Origin: CAZTZL01 sp964617625 | Lineage (GTDB): Bacteria; Zhuqueibacterota; QNDG01; DSAB01 | Assembly (NCBI GenBank): GCA_964617625.1 | Contig: CAZTZL010000068.1 | Location: 1-14,622, forward strand | Length of the DNA: 14,622 bases | Reading direction: 5' to 3' | Shown: piece after piece, positions 1 to 7,081 of the stretch | Position numbering within the stretch: the stretch's first letter is position 1 | Layout of the letters: every line of letters begins with the position of its first letter | Position numbers and translations under genes: made by a program | Notes under the pieces: generated by a model | The model's input: only the letters and a program-made list of their open reading frames with translations | Told to the model about the DNA's origin: nothing | Databases searched by the model: none

Positions 1-120
1 TCAATATTTTTTACAGAAAAGATAATGGACACCACAGTTGTTATTTTGGTTGTATCATCAATACAAACCATGGCAATCGGGATGATTGCCGATTTAATTG
101 ACAAAAGAAGCAGGTTATAA
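1..120 (+). CDS. Family 2 glycosyltransferase, C-terminal fragment (5' end outside window)
   Basis: The frame is open from the first base and ends at TAA 118-120, giving 39 residues. They form a hydrophobic segment (T-T-V-V-I-L-V-V-S-S-I-Q-T-M-A-I-G-M-I-A) followed by a short charged tail (D-L-I-D-K-R-S-R-L). This resembles the last transmembrane helix and basic cytoplasmic tail of DPM1/GtrB/ArnC-like family 2 glycosyltransferases, which transfer a sugar from a nucleotide donor to polyprenyl phosphate at the inner membrane. The same layout is seen in full in the glycosyltransferase at 7082-8044, so the locus may be bracketed by two related enzymes. The catalytic domain is not in the window, so the family call rests on the tail and the context. 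Another membrane protein with a similar last helix cannot be excluded. Confidence 0.5.
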   Translation, partial: SIFFTEKIMDTTVVILVVSSIQTMAIGMIADLIDKRSRL

Positions 121-147
121 TAATTAATCGACAAAATTGAGGTAAAA

Positions 148-1605
148 ATGACGGACGTCCTTTTTATCAATCCTCCTTCTCCGGACAAAGATGTGGTTAT
201 TCGTGATATTAACCGATCCGGAAGAAAAACGAGAGAACGCATGATATGGCCTCAAACAAATTTAGCGTATATGGCTGCCATGCTGAAAGACCGGTTTAGT
301 GTGGAAATTATAGATTGTATTGCAATGAATATTAAGTGGGATAAACTCAGAAAAATTCTTGAAGAAAAAAAGCCTAAGTACATTGTTGGAAATATAATAT
401 CAACAACGCTGACCAATGATATGTATCTCATATTCTTGGCAAAAAGTATGGATATCATTACGATCGGAACGGGTCCTCATGTAACCGAACTCTATGAGTC
501 GGTTTTTCAACAATTTCCAAGTCTGGATTATGTTATTAGGGGAGAGGGCGAATTTACACTCAAGGAGTTGGTGAATACAATTGAAGATGGAAATAATCCA
601 AAGAAGGTAAAAGGCATTGCTTACAGAGATGGTAAAGAACTGATTGTAACTGATGAAAGGCCATTTATTGAAAACCTTGATGATTTACCGATGCCTTTAC
701 ATGAATTGCTTCCCTTAAATAAATACAGACTGCCGTTTTTCGGCAAATATACATTTATTGTTGCAAGTCGTGGTTGTCCCTTTAAATGTATATTCTGTCG
801 TCAGATCGTAATGTGGAAAGGAAAAGTACGCGTTCGAAGTGCACAAAGTCTATTCGAAGAAACAAAATATGTATTGTCACTGGGTGTGAAGAATATAATG
901 TATCAGGCTGATACTTTTACAGTTGATAAAAAGATGATCATTGAGCTTTGTAAGAAAATTATTGATGCGGGGCTGAAATTTAAATGGTGCTGTAATACAC
1001 ATATTGCGTGTATTGACAAGGAAATGATTTCCTGGATGAAAAAAGCTGGTTGCTGGATGATTGCACCTGGGATTGAATCGGGTTCTGATATTGTATTAAA
1101 GAATATTCGTAAACAAATTACACGTGATCAGATTATTAAGAATATTAAAATATTAAAAGATGCCAAAATTCAGGTTTGGGGGTATTTTGTATTTGGATTG
1201 CCGGGAGATACATGGGAGTCTCTTATGGACAATGTGCAATTTGCTATCGATTTGAAATTGGACATGGCAAATTTTGCTGTTGGCGCACCTTATCCGGGAA
1301 CAGAATTCTATACAATGGCGAAAGAAAAAGGCTGGCTGCAAACCACAAAATGGGAAGAATTCGATCAAAATTACTCTGCCATTGTTGATTATGGTACATT
1401 AACTCCTGCTCAAATTATTAAAGCAATGAAAATTGCCAATTTCAGGTTTTTTACACGCCCAAAACCAATTGCTAAAATATTATGGAACATGATGAAGGAT
1501 CCCATTGAAATCAGAGATATGGTCATTATTATTTGGACGCATGTTAAATGGATATTCAGTAAAAAAGATGAAGTAAAAAAACGAGATGCTAAAAGAGAAG
1601 AATGA
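148..1605 (+). CDS. Cobalamin-binding-type radical SAM enzyme (class B-like)
   Basis: This is a 485-residue enzyme with the usual two-part layout. Residues ~1-150 form a Rossmann-like B12-binding-type domain (V-L-F-I-N-P-P-S-P near the start, then I-G-T-G-P-H-V-T and V-I-R-G-E-G-E). The radical SAM core follows, with its iron-sulfur motif C-x3-C-x2-C at C210, C214 and C217. Later core signatures are A-P-G-I-E-S-G-S, G-Y-F-V-F-G-L-P-G-D-T and A-P-Y-P-G-T-E-F-Y. The basic, hydrophobic C-terminus (~430-485) resembles the membrane-associating tail of BchE/HpnJ-type enzymes. Such enzymes do radical methylation or rearrangement at unactivated carbon. Neighbouring glycosyltransferases suggest a sugar or lipid substrate, but none can be named. 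The classic D-x-H-x-x-G cobalamin motif is absent, as is common in this class. The ATG start has a GAGG site at 139-142, five bases upstream. Confidence 0.88.
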   Translation: MTDVLFINPPSPDKDVVIRDINRSGRKTRERMIWPQTNLAYMAAMLKDRFSVEIIDCIAMNIKWDKLRKILEEKKPKYIVGNIISTTLTNDMYLIFLAKSMDIITIGTGPHVTELYESVFQQFPSLDYVIRGEGEFTLKELVNTIEDGNNPKKVKGIAYRDGKELIVTDERPFIENLDDLPMPLHELLPLNKYRLPFFGKYTFIVASRGCPFKCIFCRQIVMWKGKVRVRSAQSLFEETKYVLSLGVKNIMYQADTFTVDKKMIIELCKKIIDAGLKFKWCCNTHIACIDKEMISWMKKAGCWMIAPGIESGSDIVLKNIRKQITRDQIIKNIKILKDAKIQVWGYFVFGLPGDTWESLMDNVQFAIDLKLDMANFAVGAPYPGTEFYTMAKEKGWLQTTKWEEFDQNYSAIVDYGTLTPAQIIKAMKIANFRFFTRPKPIAKILWNMMKDPIEIRDMVIIIWTHVKWIFSKKDEVKKRDAKREE

Positions 1606-2379
1606 ATGAAAGACTATATTAAAACTCAAATAGAACTGCATAAGCGTATTGCCCAAAATTATGATGAACGGTACAAGTATGCCTATGCGCGGTTGTATCA
1701 GAATTATTGGAATCGATCGATTTTAAGTTTGGTCAAAAATGGTTATAGAAGAGAACATCGTATTCTTGAATTGGGTTGCGGTACAGGCACATTTTTAAAG
1801 GAACTATTAGGTAACTACAGAAGCATATATGGAATTGATATCTCCATTGATATGTTGAAACAAATCAACCTGCAAAAGGATACACTTAAAGGTGTCATCG
1901 TAGGTGATGGTATGAAAACACCTTTTGGTAATTCTGTTTTTGATATAATTGTATGCAGAGGTGTATTGCATCATTTACCTGATATTTCAGGTGCAATTAT
2001 TGAGTTACATCGTTTGTTAAAAACAGGAGGTTCATTGATTTTCTCGGAACCTAGTAATGATTCCCTAATAGTCAAATTTGCCAGGAAAATCATGTATAAG
2101 AAATCTGATAAATTTAGTGAAGACGACGTTGCATTTCATTCAAGAGAATTGAAAAAAATATTAAATAAAAATGGATATCAAATATATAAATTGAAACGAT
2201 TCGGATTTTTTTCATATGTCTTTGCAGGTTTTCCTGATCATTTTGCATTGTTATCAAAAATACCCGGAAATGTGATAATTGTGAAAATTCTTATATTGAT
2301 TGATAAAATCCTTTCAATCTTACCTATTCTCAATCATCAAAGTCTGCACATAATTATATATGCAAAAAAAAACAAATAA
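1606..2379 (+). CDS. Class I SAM-dependent methyltransferase
   Basis: This 257-residue protein carries the SAM-binding motif I I-L-E-L-G-C-G-T-G at residues 53-61, an acidic strand-2 end (Y-G-I-D-I-S, about 20 residues later), and the motif V-C-R-G-V-L-H-H-L-P-D at 116-126, typical of the Methyltransf_11/25 (UbiE/COQ5-like) families. A basic hydrophobic stretch near the C-terminus (~205-245) could touch the membrane. Its ATG directly follows the TGA of the radical SAM gene with no spacer, so the two are almost certainly translationally coupled and likely act on the same or consecutive intermediates. The methyl acceptor (sugar hydroxyl, amine or lipid) cannot be read from the sequence. The gene is A+T-rich like its neighbours. 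Confidence 0.88.
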   Translation: MKDYIKTQIELHKRIAQNYDERYKYAYARLYQNYWNRSILSLVKNGYRREHRILELGCGTGTFLKELLGNYRSIYGIDISIDMLKQINLQKDTLKGVIVGDGMKTPFGNSVFDIIVCRGVLHHLPDISGAIIELHRLLKTGGSLIFSEPSNDSLIVKFARKIMYKKSDKFSEDDVAFHSRELKKILNKNGYQIYKLKRFGFFSYVFAGFPDHFALLSKIPGNVIIVKILILIDKILSILPILNHQSLHIIIYAKKNK

Positions 2380-2457
2380 TTAATTATTATCGATTTGATG
2401 TCAATTAATAATCATTACTTACGAAGCAATTATAAAAAAATAAAATTTATTTAAAAA

Positions 2458-3390
2458 ATGAATGTAAAAATTAAAAAAATAATAATTAATATATTAGTTT
2501 TTTTATTAACAGCAATTATACTGGTTCTCATTTTTAGGAAAATACATATCAGTGCAGTTATATATGCATTTCAAGATATTCCCAGTAGAATATGGATCAT
2601 CTCATTGGTTATAACATTGACATTTCCATTCATGTCTGCAGGGCGTTGGTATTTGATATTAAAAAACATGAAAGCGGATGTTTCTTTTTCTCGATGTGTT
2701 ATGATTATAGTGGGTATTTGGCCAATAAGTTCTGTAACACCTTCCAAAAGTGGTGATTTACTCAGAGCGATCAACTTAAAAAATATTGTGACACCGATAA
2801 TAGTGACAGGCAGTGTATTATTGGAACGTTTATTGGATTTCTTCATTTTGGGATTATTTTCGCTAATTGGTGGAATTATGTTAAATGATATAAAAATATT
2901 AATATTGTCACTGCTTGTTATCTTTGGAATTCTTTGTGTTTTGATTCTAAGCCTGTTTCGAGAAAATATAAAGATTAATCATCGATGGAACGAAAAAGTA
3001 GACCAATTATTGCTTTCAATGCACAGTATCAGTAAAAAACCCGTTGTTTTTTTATTTGTATTAATGATTACTGTATTATCCTGGATATTAAAATTTATCC
3101 AAACGAAAATATTGTTTTACGGTGTTTCAGCTGAAGTGCCATTCCTTTTTATTATTGGAGCATTGCCGGTAGCAATTTTAGTGGGTTTATTACCAATTAC
3201 AGTAAGTGGAATAGGAACACGGGATAGTATGTTCATTTACTTGTTTTCGCAGTTTGCTGATAAGCCACGAATTCTTACTGTTTCATTGCTCTATACATTT
3301 TTTGGATATTGGCTTATCGCCTTTATTGGTATTCCATTCATAAAGAAAGCACTATCAGGATATAAGAAGAATAGCTTTAAAATTAATTGA
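2458..3390 (+). CDS. Flippase-like LPG_synthase_TM family membrane protein
   Basis: This 310-residue protein is hydrophobic throughout, with about seven or eight predicted membrane helices. It matches the lysylphosphatidylglycerol synthase transmembrane/UPF0104 family by its signatures: S-G-D-L-L-R-A after the third helix, L-L-E-R-L-L-D-F-F in the middle, and S-G-I-G-T-R-D at 250-256 in the C-terminal part. It has only the membrane module and lacks the soluble aminoacyl-transferase domain of MprF, so it is not a lipid aminoacylase. Stand-alone members recur in polysaccharide and glycolipid loci and are suspected of lipid or lipid-linked sugar translocation. A role in moving a polyprenyl-linked sugar between the two glycosyltransferase types here is inference. 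The start lies in a very A-rich stretch with no clear Shine-Dalgarno site. The preceding 78 bases are A+T-rich with no feature I can support. Confidence 0.82.
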   Translation: MNVKIKKIIINILVFLLTAIILVLIFRKIHISAVIYAFQDIPSRIWIISLVITLTFPFMSAGRWYLILKNMKADVSFSRCVMIIVGIWPISSVTPSKSGDLLRAINLKNIVTPIIVTGSVLLERLLDFFILGLFSLIGGIMLNDIKILILSLLVIFGILCVLILSLFRENIKINHRWNEKVDQLLLSMHSISKKPVVFLFVLMITVLSWILKFIQTKILFYGVSAEVPFLFIIGALPVAILVGLLPITVSGIGTRDSMFIYLFSQFADKPRILTVSLLYTFFGYWLIAFIGIPFIKKALSGYKKNSFKIN

Positions 3391-3448
3391 TGATTTAATA
3401 AACGCTTAAATATATCAAAATATTTCATGGAAAAAAGATAAGAAAAAC

Positions 3449-5074
3449 GTGATAATTAAGAAACATAATTTTATCGAACCTATAATGATTCGTTGGTTAT
3501 CCGGTTTTACTTTTTTTTCAGGCATTTTTACACTTGTTTATCTCATTCTTTTTTCGGGTGTTAAAGTTCATCATGACTGTGCCTATTTTCTTCAATCGGC
3601 ACAGATGCTTTTAAAAGGTGCTATCCCCTACGTTGATTTTAGCGGAGTAAATCCTCCGTTGGCAAATTACTTACATGTATTTCCTGTCGTTTGTTCTTCA
3701 ATTCTGAAAATCAGCATGCCATTGTCTTTTTATTTTACAGTTACATTGCTAACGATTACTTCTGTTGTTCTCGCTTATATGATTTTATCAAAATCGGCTA
3801 TATTTAAATCCTTCATTTCTCGTATATTGATATGCATTGCCATCTTGTTAATTTCATTAACATCATTATCGTGGGGACACTACGGTCAACGTGAGCATAT
3901 TTTTATTCTGGGTTATCTGCCTTTTGTTTTTTTACGAGAAGCGCGTTACCGTGGAAAATCTTTTCCTTTAATACTTGCAGTTAATGTTGGATTATTGATG
4001 TCGTTATTTGCACTTTTAAAGCCACATTTTGTCTTTGTTGTAGTTGCAGTAGAGGTTTGGTTGCTTCTTCGAACAAGGAATTGGCGATGCCTGTTAGCCC
4101 CTGAAATTCTTGTTGCAGTGGGTCTTGGCATGATTTATCTTTTGCATTTTTTAATAATACCCAAATCCATGTTCAATGCATTTTTTTACAGATGGATTCC
4201 GTTCATACATTCACATTATGATGTATACAATGCGCCAAAATTGAAAGCCCTGTATTTCTTTTCAGTTTTAAAGACGTGGGTTATTTTTATTGCTACTGTT
4301 TTGGTGTTTGGTTTTATTAGAATGAAGAAAACAAATCATAAAATATTAATAGAAAGTTTTTTTATTTCAATTTTTGCAGCATATGGTATCTACGTTTTTC
4401 AACATAAAGGATTCCAAAATCATATATTTCCATTTGTTGCGTTATTAATTATATTTTGGATGATTATAATTTTAATATTGTTGGAAAATTTAAAATCCTT
4501 TTTTTGTATGCCTGAATCGATTGATCGCATTACGCGTATTGTCTCGTTATTCGTACTTCTTGGTTTTATAAATTTTAAATATTTTCAAGACGGATCGAGA
4601 ACCATTGCTCTTAGTGAAAAACGTTATCCATTTTTATCTGAATTTTTAGAACTGATTGAACAACATTCTCAAAAGAATGATACAGTTACTTTTATTGCAA
4701 CTGCGATGATTCCGGTTTATCCAACATTGTTATATGCAAACCGGTTTCCAGGGTCAAGACATATCACATCATCTCCCATCGCTATGATTTACGAGGGAGT
4801 AAAGAAAAATAAAAACGATGGTTCCTTCCCGTATCGTACTGAATCAAACTGGACAAAAGAGGAAAAGCAATTTCTTGAAGAATTGGGAGAGGATATACTC
4901 AACAACAAACCTGCAATTGTTTTTATTGATACTTCGGGACAATGCACCGCGTGCCCTCAAGGTTTTTGTATTTACGAATATTTAAAGCAATGCGGATGGC
5001 TGGATAAATATTTTTATGAATATGACTATTATAAATCGATTGACGAATTTAATATATACATGCATCACTCTTAA
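3449..5074 (+). CDS. GT-C superfamily membrane glycosyltransferase (PMT/ArnT-like)
   Basis: This 541-residue protein is an integral membrane glycosyltransferase that would use a polyprenyl-phosphate sugar on the periplasmic side. After the first helix (~18-37) comes the GT-C loop signature: H-H-D-C-A-Y with the candidate catalytic Asp at D43, then A-x-x-L-L-x-G-x-x-P-Y-V-D-F and V-N-P-P-L (67-71). About ten further hydrophobic segments run to ~390. A soluble C-terminal domain (~395-541) carries cysteines C499, C502, C507 and C515, which is unusual. The start used is GTG; an in-frame ATG at codon 13 (3485-3487) is an alternative, and neither has a strong ribosome site. The 58 bases before the gene hold nothing recognisable. 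Co-occurrence with an ArnC/GtrB-like GT2 supplies a plausible donor. The acceptor (lipid A, O-antigen, S-layer or protein) is unknown. Confidence 0.8.
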   Translation: MIIKKHNFIEPIMIRWLSGFTFFSGIFTLVYLILFSGVKVHHDCAYFLQSAQMLLKGAIPYVDFSGVNPPLANYLHVFPVVCSSILKISMPLSFYFTVTLLTITSVVLAYMILSKSAIFKSFISRILICIAILLISLTSLSWGHYGQREHIFILGYLPFVFLREARYRGKSFPLILAVNVGLLMSLFALLKPHFVFVVVAVEVWLLLRTRNWRCLLAPEILVAVGLGMIYLLHFLIIPKSMFNAFFYRWIPFIHSHYDVYNAPKLKALYFFSVLKTWVIFIATVLVFGFIRMKKTNHKILIESFFISIFAAYGIYVFQHKGFQNHIFPFVALLIIFWMIIILILLENLKSFFCMPESIDRITRIVSLFVLLGFINFKYFQDGSRTIALSEKRYPFLSEFLELIEQHSQKNDTVTFIATAMIPVYPTLLYANRFPGSRHITSSPIAMIYEGVKKNKNDGSFPYRTESNWTKEEKQFLEELGEDILNNKPAIVFIDTSGQCTACPQGFCIYEYLKQCGWLDKYFYEYDYYKSIDEFNIYMHHS

Positions 5075-5100
5075 AAATTACACTTGTTTAGTTTGATGAA

Positions 5101-5105
5101 GAGGA
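5101..5105 (+). promoter_or_regulatory. Ribosome binding site supporting a TTG start
   Basis: GAGGA lies four bases before the TTG at 5110. The nearby ATG codons at 5096 and 5105 share one other frame and stop at TGA 5111-5113, which overlaps the TTG. No in-frame ATG exists before the conserved N-terminus of the aminotransferase. The site therefore supports TTG initiation, possibly helped by coupling to the tiny five-codon frame. Confidence 0.6.
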
Positions 5106-5109
5106 TGAA

Positions 5110-6345
5110 TTGAAAAACAGAATCGACGATCTTGCCATTTTTGGTACCAAGCCGGCTTTTTCTGAAAAGCTTTATGTCGGCCGCCCTAACCCTTGTAATT
5201 TTCAGCATTTGATCGAGCGAATTACGGATATTTTTAATCGATGCTGGTTTACCAATAACGGGATATATGTTCAGGAGCTGGAACGAAAAATTGCTGAAAT
5301 GATCGGTGTGAAACATTGCATCGCAATGTGTAACGGCACAGTGGCACTTGAAATTGCGATCCGGGCTGTGGGACTTTCCGGAGAGGTCATTGTTCCATCA
5401 TTTACATTTATTGCTACAGTTCACGCACTTCAATGGCAGAAAATTACGCCTGTTTTTTGCGATATCGATCCTGACACGCACAATATTGATCCTGTGCAGA
5501 TAGAACAAATCATAACACCCCGCACAACAGGTATTATTGGTGTGCATACATGGGGTCGGGCCTGTGATGTGGATGTGCTGGAAGCTCTTTCTGAAAAGCA
5601 TAATCTGAAACTTTTATTCGATGCTTCTCATGCCTTTCATTGTTCGTATAAAGGGAAAATGATCGGGCAGTTTGGCAATGCTGAAATATTCAGTTTTCAT
5701 GCCACCAAATTTTTCAACACATTCGAAGGCGGTGCTGTTACCACAAATGACGATGACTTGGCAAAAAAGATAAGATTGATGAAGAACTTTGGGTTTAGCG
5801 GATATGACAATGTGGTCAGTATCGGTACAAATGGAAAACTGAATGAAGTATCAGCAGCAATGGGCATTACATTGATGGAGAATTTAAATGAATTCATTAA
5901 GGGAAATCTTGGAAACTACAATCAATATCATCGAGAGCTCGACAACATTCCGGGGATTCGTTTGATAGAATATGATGAAAGTGAGAAGTGCAATTATCAA
6001 TATATCGTTTTGGAAATCGATGAGAAAGTGACCCAAATCAACAGAGATCAATTGATCGAAATATTGCATGCTGAGAACGTTTTGGCACGCAGATATTTTT
6101 ATCCTGGTTGTCACAAAATGGAACCTTATCGATCCTTTTTCCCCAATGCCGGCTTATTATTGCCAGAAACGGAACAACTTGTCAAAAACGTGATGACATT
6201 GCCAACCGGGATGGCAATCGGGAAAAGTGACATCATCCAGATCTGCCATATTCTGAGGTTTGCTGTAAAACATGGTTCCGATTTGAATGACCGGATGAGG
6301 CTGGTAAAGAAAAATAAAAATCAACAGGGTTCGCACGCAGAATAG
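5110..6345 (+). CDS. DegT/DnrJ/EryC1/StrS-family PLP sugar aminotransferase
   Basis: This 411-residue, full-length fold-type I aminotransferase would convert a nucleotide-linked keto sugar into an amino sugar with glutamate as likely donor. Visible signatures are C-N-G-T-V-A-L-E near residue 75, P-S-F-T-F-I-A-T, the PLP-contacting D171 in D-A-S-H-A-F, and the Schiff-base lysine K200 in S-F-H-A-T-K-F-F, followed by E-G-G-A-V-T-T-N-D. The Phe-Phe after the lysine and F-E-G-G recall VioA-like 4-aminotransferases; that subtype is a suggestion only. The matching 4,6-dehydratase is not in this window. Translation starts at TTG. The gene is visibly richer in G+C than the genes on both sides, hinting at a mosaic locus. 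A broken NeuD/PglD-type acyltransferase follows 51 bases downstream, the usual functional partner of such enzymes. Confidence 0.93.
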   Translation: MKNRIDDLAIFGTKPAFSEKLYVGRPNPCNFQHLIERITDIFNRCWFTNNGIYVQELERKIAEMIGVKHCIAMCNGTVALEIAIRAVGLSGEVIVPSFTFIATVHALQWQKITPVFCDIDPDTHNIDPVQIEQIITPRTTGIIGVHTWGRACDVDVLEALSEKHNLKLLFDASHAFHCSYKGKMIGQFGNAEIFSFHATKFFNTFEGGAVTTNDDDLAKKIRLMKNFGFSGYDNVVSIGTNGKLNEVSAAMGITLMENLNEFIKGNLGNYNQYHRELDNIPGIRLIEYDESEKCNYQYIVLEIDEKVTQINRDQLIEILHAENVLARRYFYPGCHKMEPYRSFFPNAGLLLPETEQLVKNVMTLPTGMAIGKSDIIQICHILRFAVKHGSDLNDRMRLVKKNKNQQGSHAE

Positions 6346-6396
6346 ACAAAAAATAATGTGTTCAGTATTGGTATAAAAATTTCAAGAAATACGTTT

Positions 6397-7046
6397 ATGA
6401 TTGTTAAAAAAAATTGATCATATGGGGAGTTTCGGGACATGCACAAGTTATTGCTGATATTATTCGTTTGCAGGGTAGGTATAAAATCGCTGGTTTTTTA
6501 GATGATACTAATACTAATCGCAAGGATTCAGAATTTTGCATGAGTCATATTCTTAGAAGAAGGGAACAGTTGACCCATATTCAAGAAAAGGGCGTAAAAT
6601 ATATTATCCTTGGATTCGGTGAATGCCATACAAGAATGGAGCTATCAAAACTGGTTTTAAACTGGGTTTCTCACTGGCAACAGCCATTCATCCCTCAGCA
6701 ATTATTGCCGCTGATGTTTCGATAGGAGCAAGGACAGTGCTAGTTGCAGGAAGTGTTTTTAAATCCAGGTGTATGTATTGGAGAAAATATCATTGTGAAT
6801 ACGGGTGCAAGTGTAGACCACGATTCTATCATATAAGACGGAGTTCATAGTGCTCCAGGTGTTCATATGGGTGGGAACGTCAAAATAGAGCGAGGTACAT
6901 GAATAGGAATTAGGTTAACGATTAATGCGAATATAAATATCGGTTCAGGTTCACTGATTAGTGTCGGTTCAGTTGTTGTAAACGATATACTAAATGGTGT
7001 TGTTGCTTACGGTGTACCAGTGAGGGTGGTTTGTGAAAATACCTAA
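6397..7046 (+). pseudogene. Degenerate NeuD/PglD-type sugar N- or O-acyltransferase
   Basis: All parts of a ~215-residue NeuD/PglD-family enzyme are present but scattered over frames. The Rossmann start reads L-I-I-W-G-V-S-G-H-A-Q-V-I-A-D-I-I from TTG 6414, and the frame runs to about 6659. There a lost A shifts the reading to the frame giving A-T-A-I-H-P-S-A-I-I-A and V-S-I-G-A. Near 6761 an extra A returns it to the first frame, giving N-P-G-V-C-I-G-E-N, then V-N-T-G-A-S-V-D-H-D, P-G-V-H-M-G-G-N-V and V-V-A-Y-G-V-P. Stops interrupt at TAA 6834-6836 and TGA 6900-6902; the latter sits where the family usually has Trp (TGG). The end is TAA 7044-7046. The catalytic-type His (codon 6819-6821) persists. 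An ATG at 6397 would restore a family-like M-I-V-K-K-K start if the A8 tract 6406-6413 had one more A. The family acetylates amino sugars, which fits the upstream aminotransferase. Five lesions make a functional protein very unlikely. Confidence 0.88.
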
Positions 7047-7068
7047 AACAAAAATCAGATACCCATTT

Positions 7069-7074
7069 GAGGAG
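7069..7074 (+). promoter_or_regulatory. Shine-Dalgarno GAGGAG for the downstream glycosyltransferase
   Basis: GAGGAG ends seven bases before the ATG at 7082, an ideal spacing. It decides the start: the in-frame TTG at 7067 overlaps this site, so a start there would be five codons too long. Confidence 0.8.
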
Positions 7075-7081
7075 TGATAAG

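Noticed and set aside
2458..3390. MprF-type lysyl-phosphatidylglycerol synthase
   Set aside because: Only the membrane flippase-like module is present; the soluble aminoacyl-transferase domain needed for that activity is missing.
6623..6850. Separate small protein downstream of the acyltransferase start
   Set aside because: Its first half continues the NeuD/PglD sequence in a shifted frame (A-T-A-I-H-P-S-A) and its second half is out-of-frame noise, so it is part of the pseudogene and not a gene.
6397..7046. Programmed frameshifting producing a functional acyltransferase
   Set aside because: It would require three separate frame changes plus readthrough of a TAA and a TGA, with no slippery site at the 6659 or 6761 changes. 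Decay is far simpler.
7067..7081. TTG start five codons upstream of the second GT2 gene
   Set aside because: The TTG overlaps the GAGGAG ribosome site at 7069-7074, which is ideally spaced for the ATG at 7082. Homologues also start close to the S-I-V-I-P motif.
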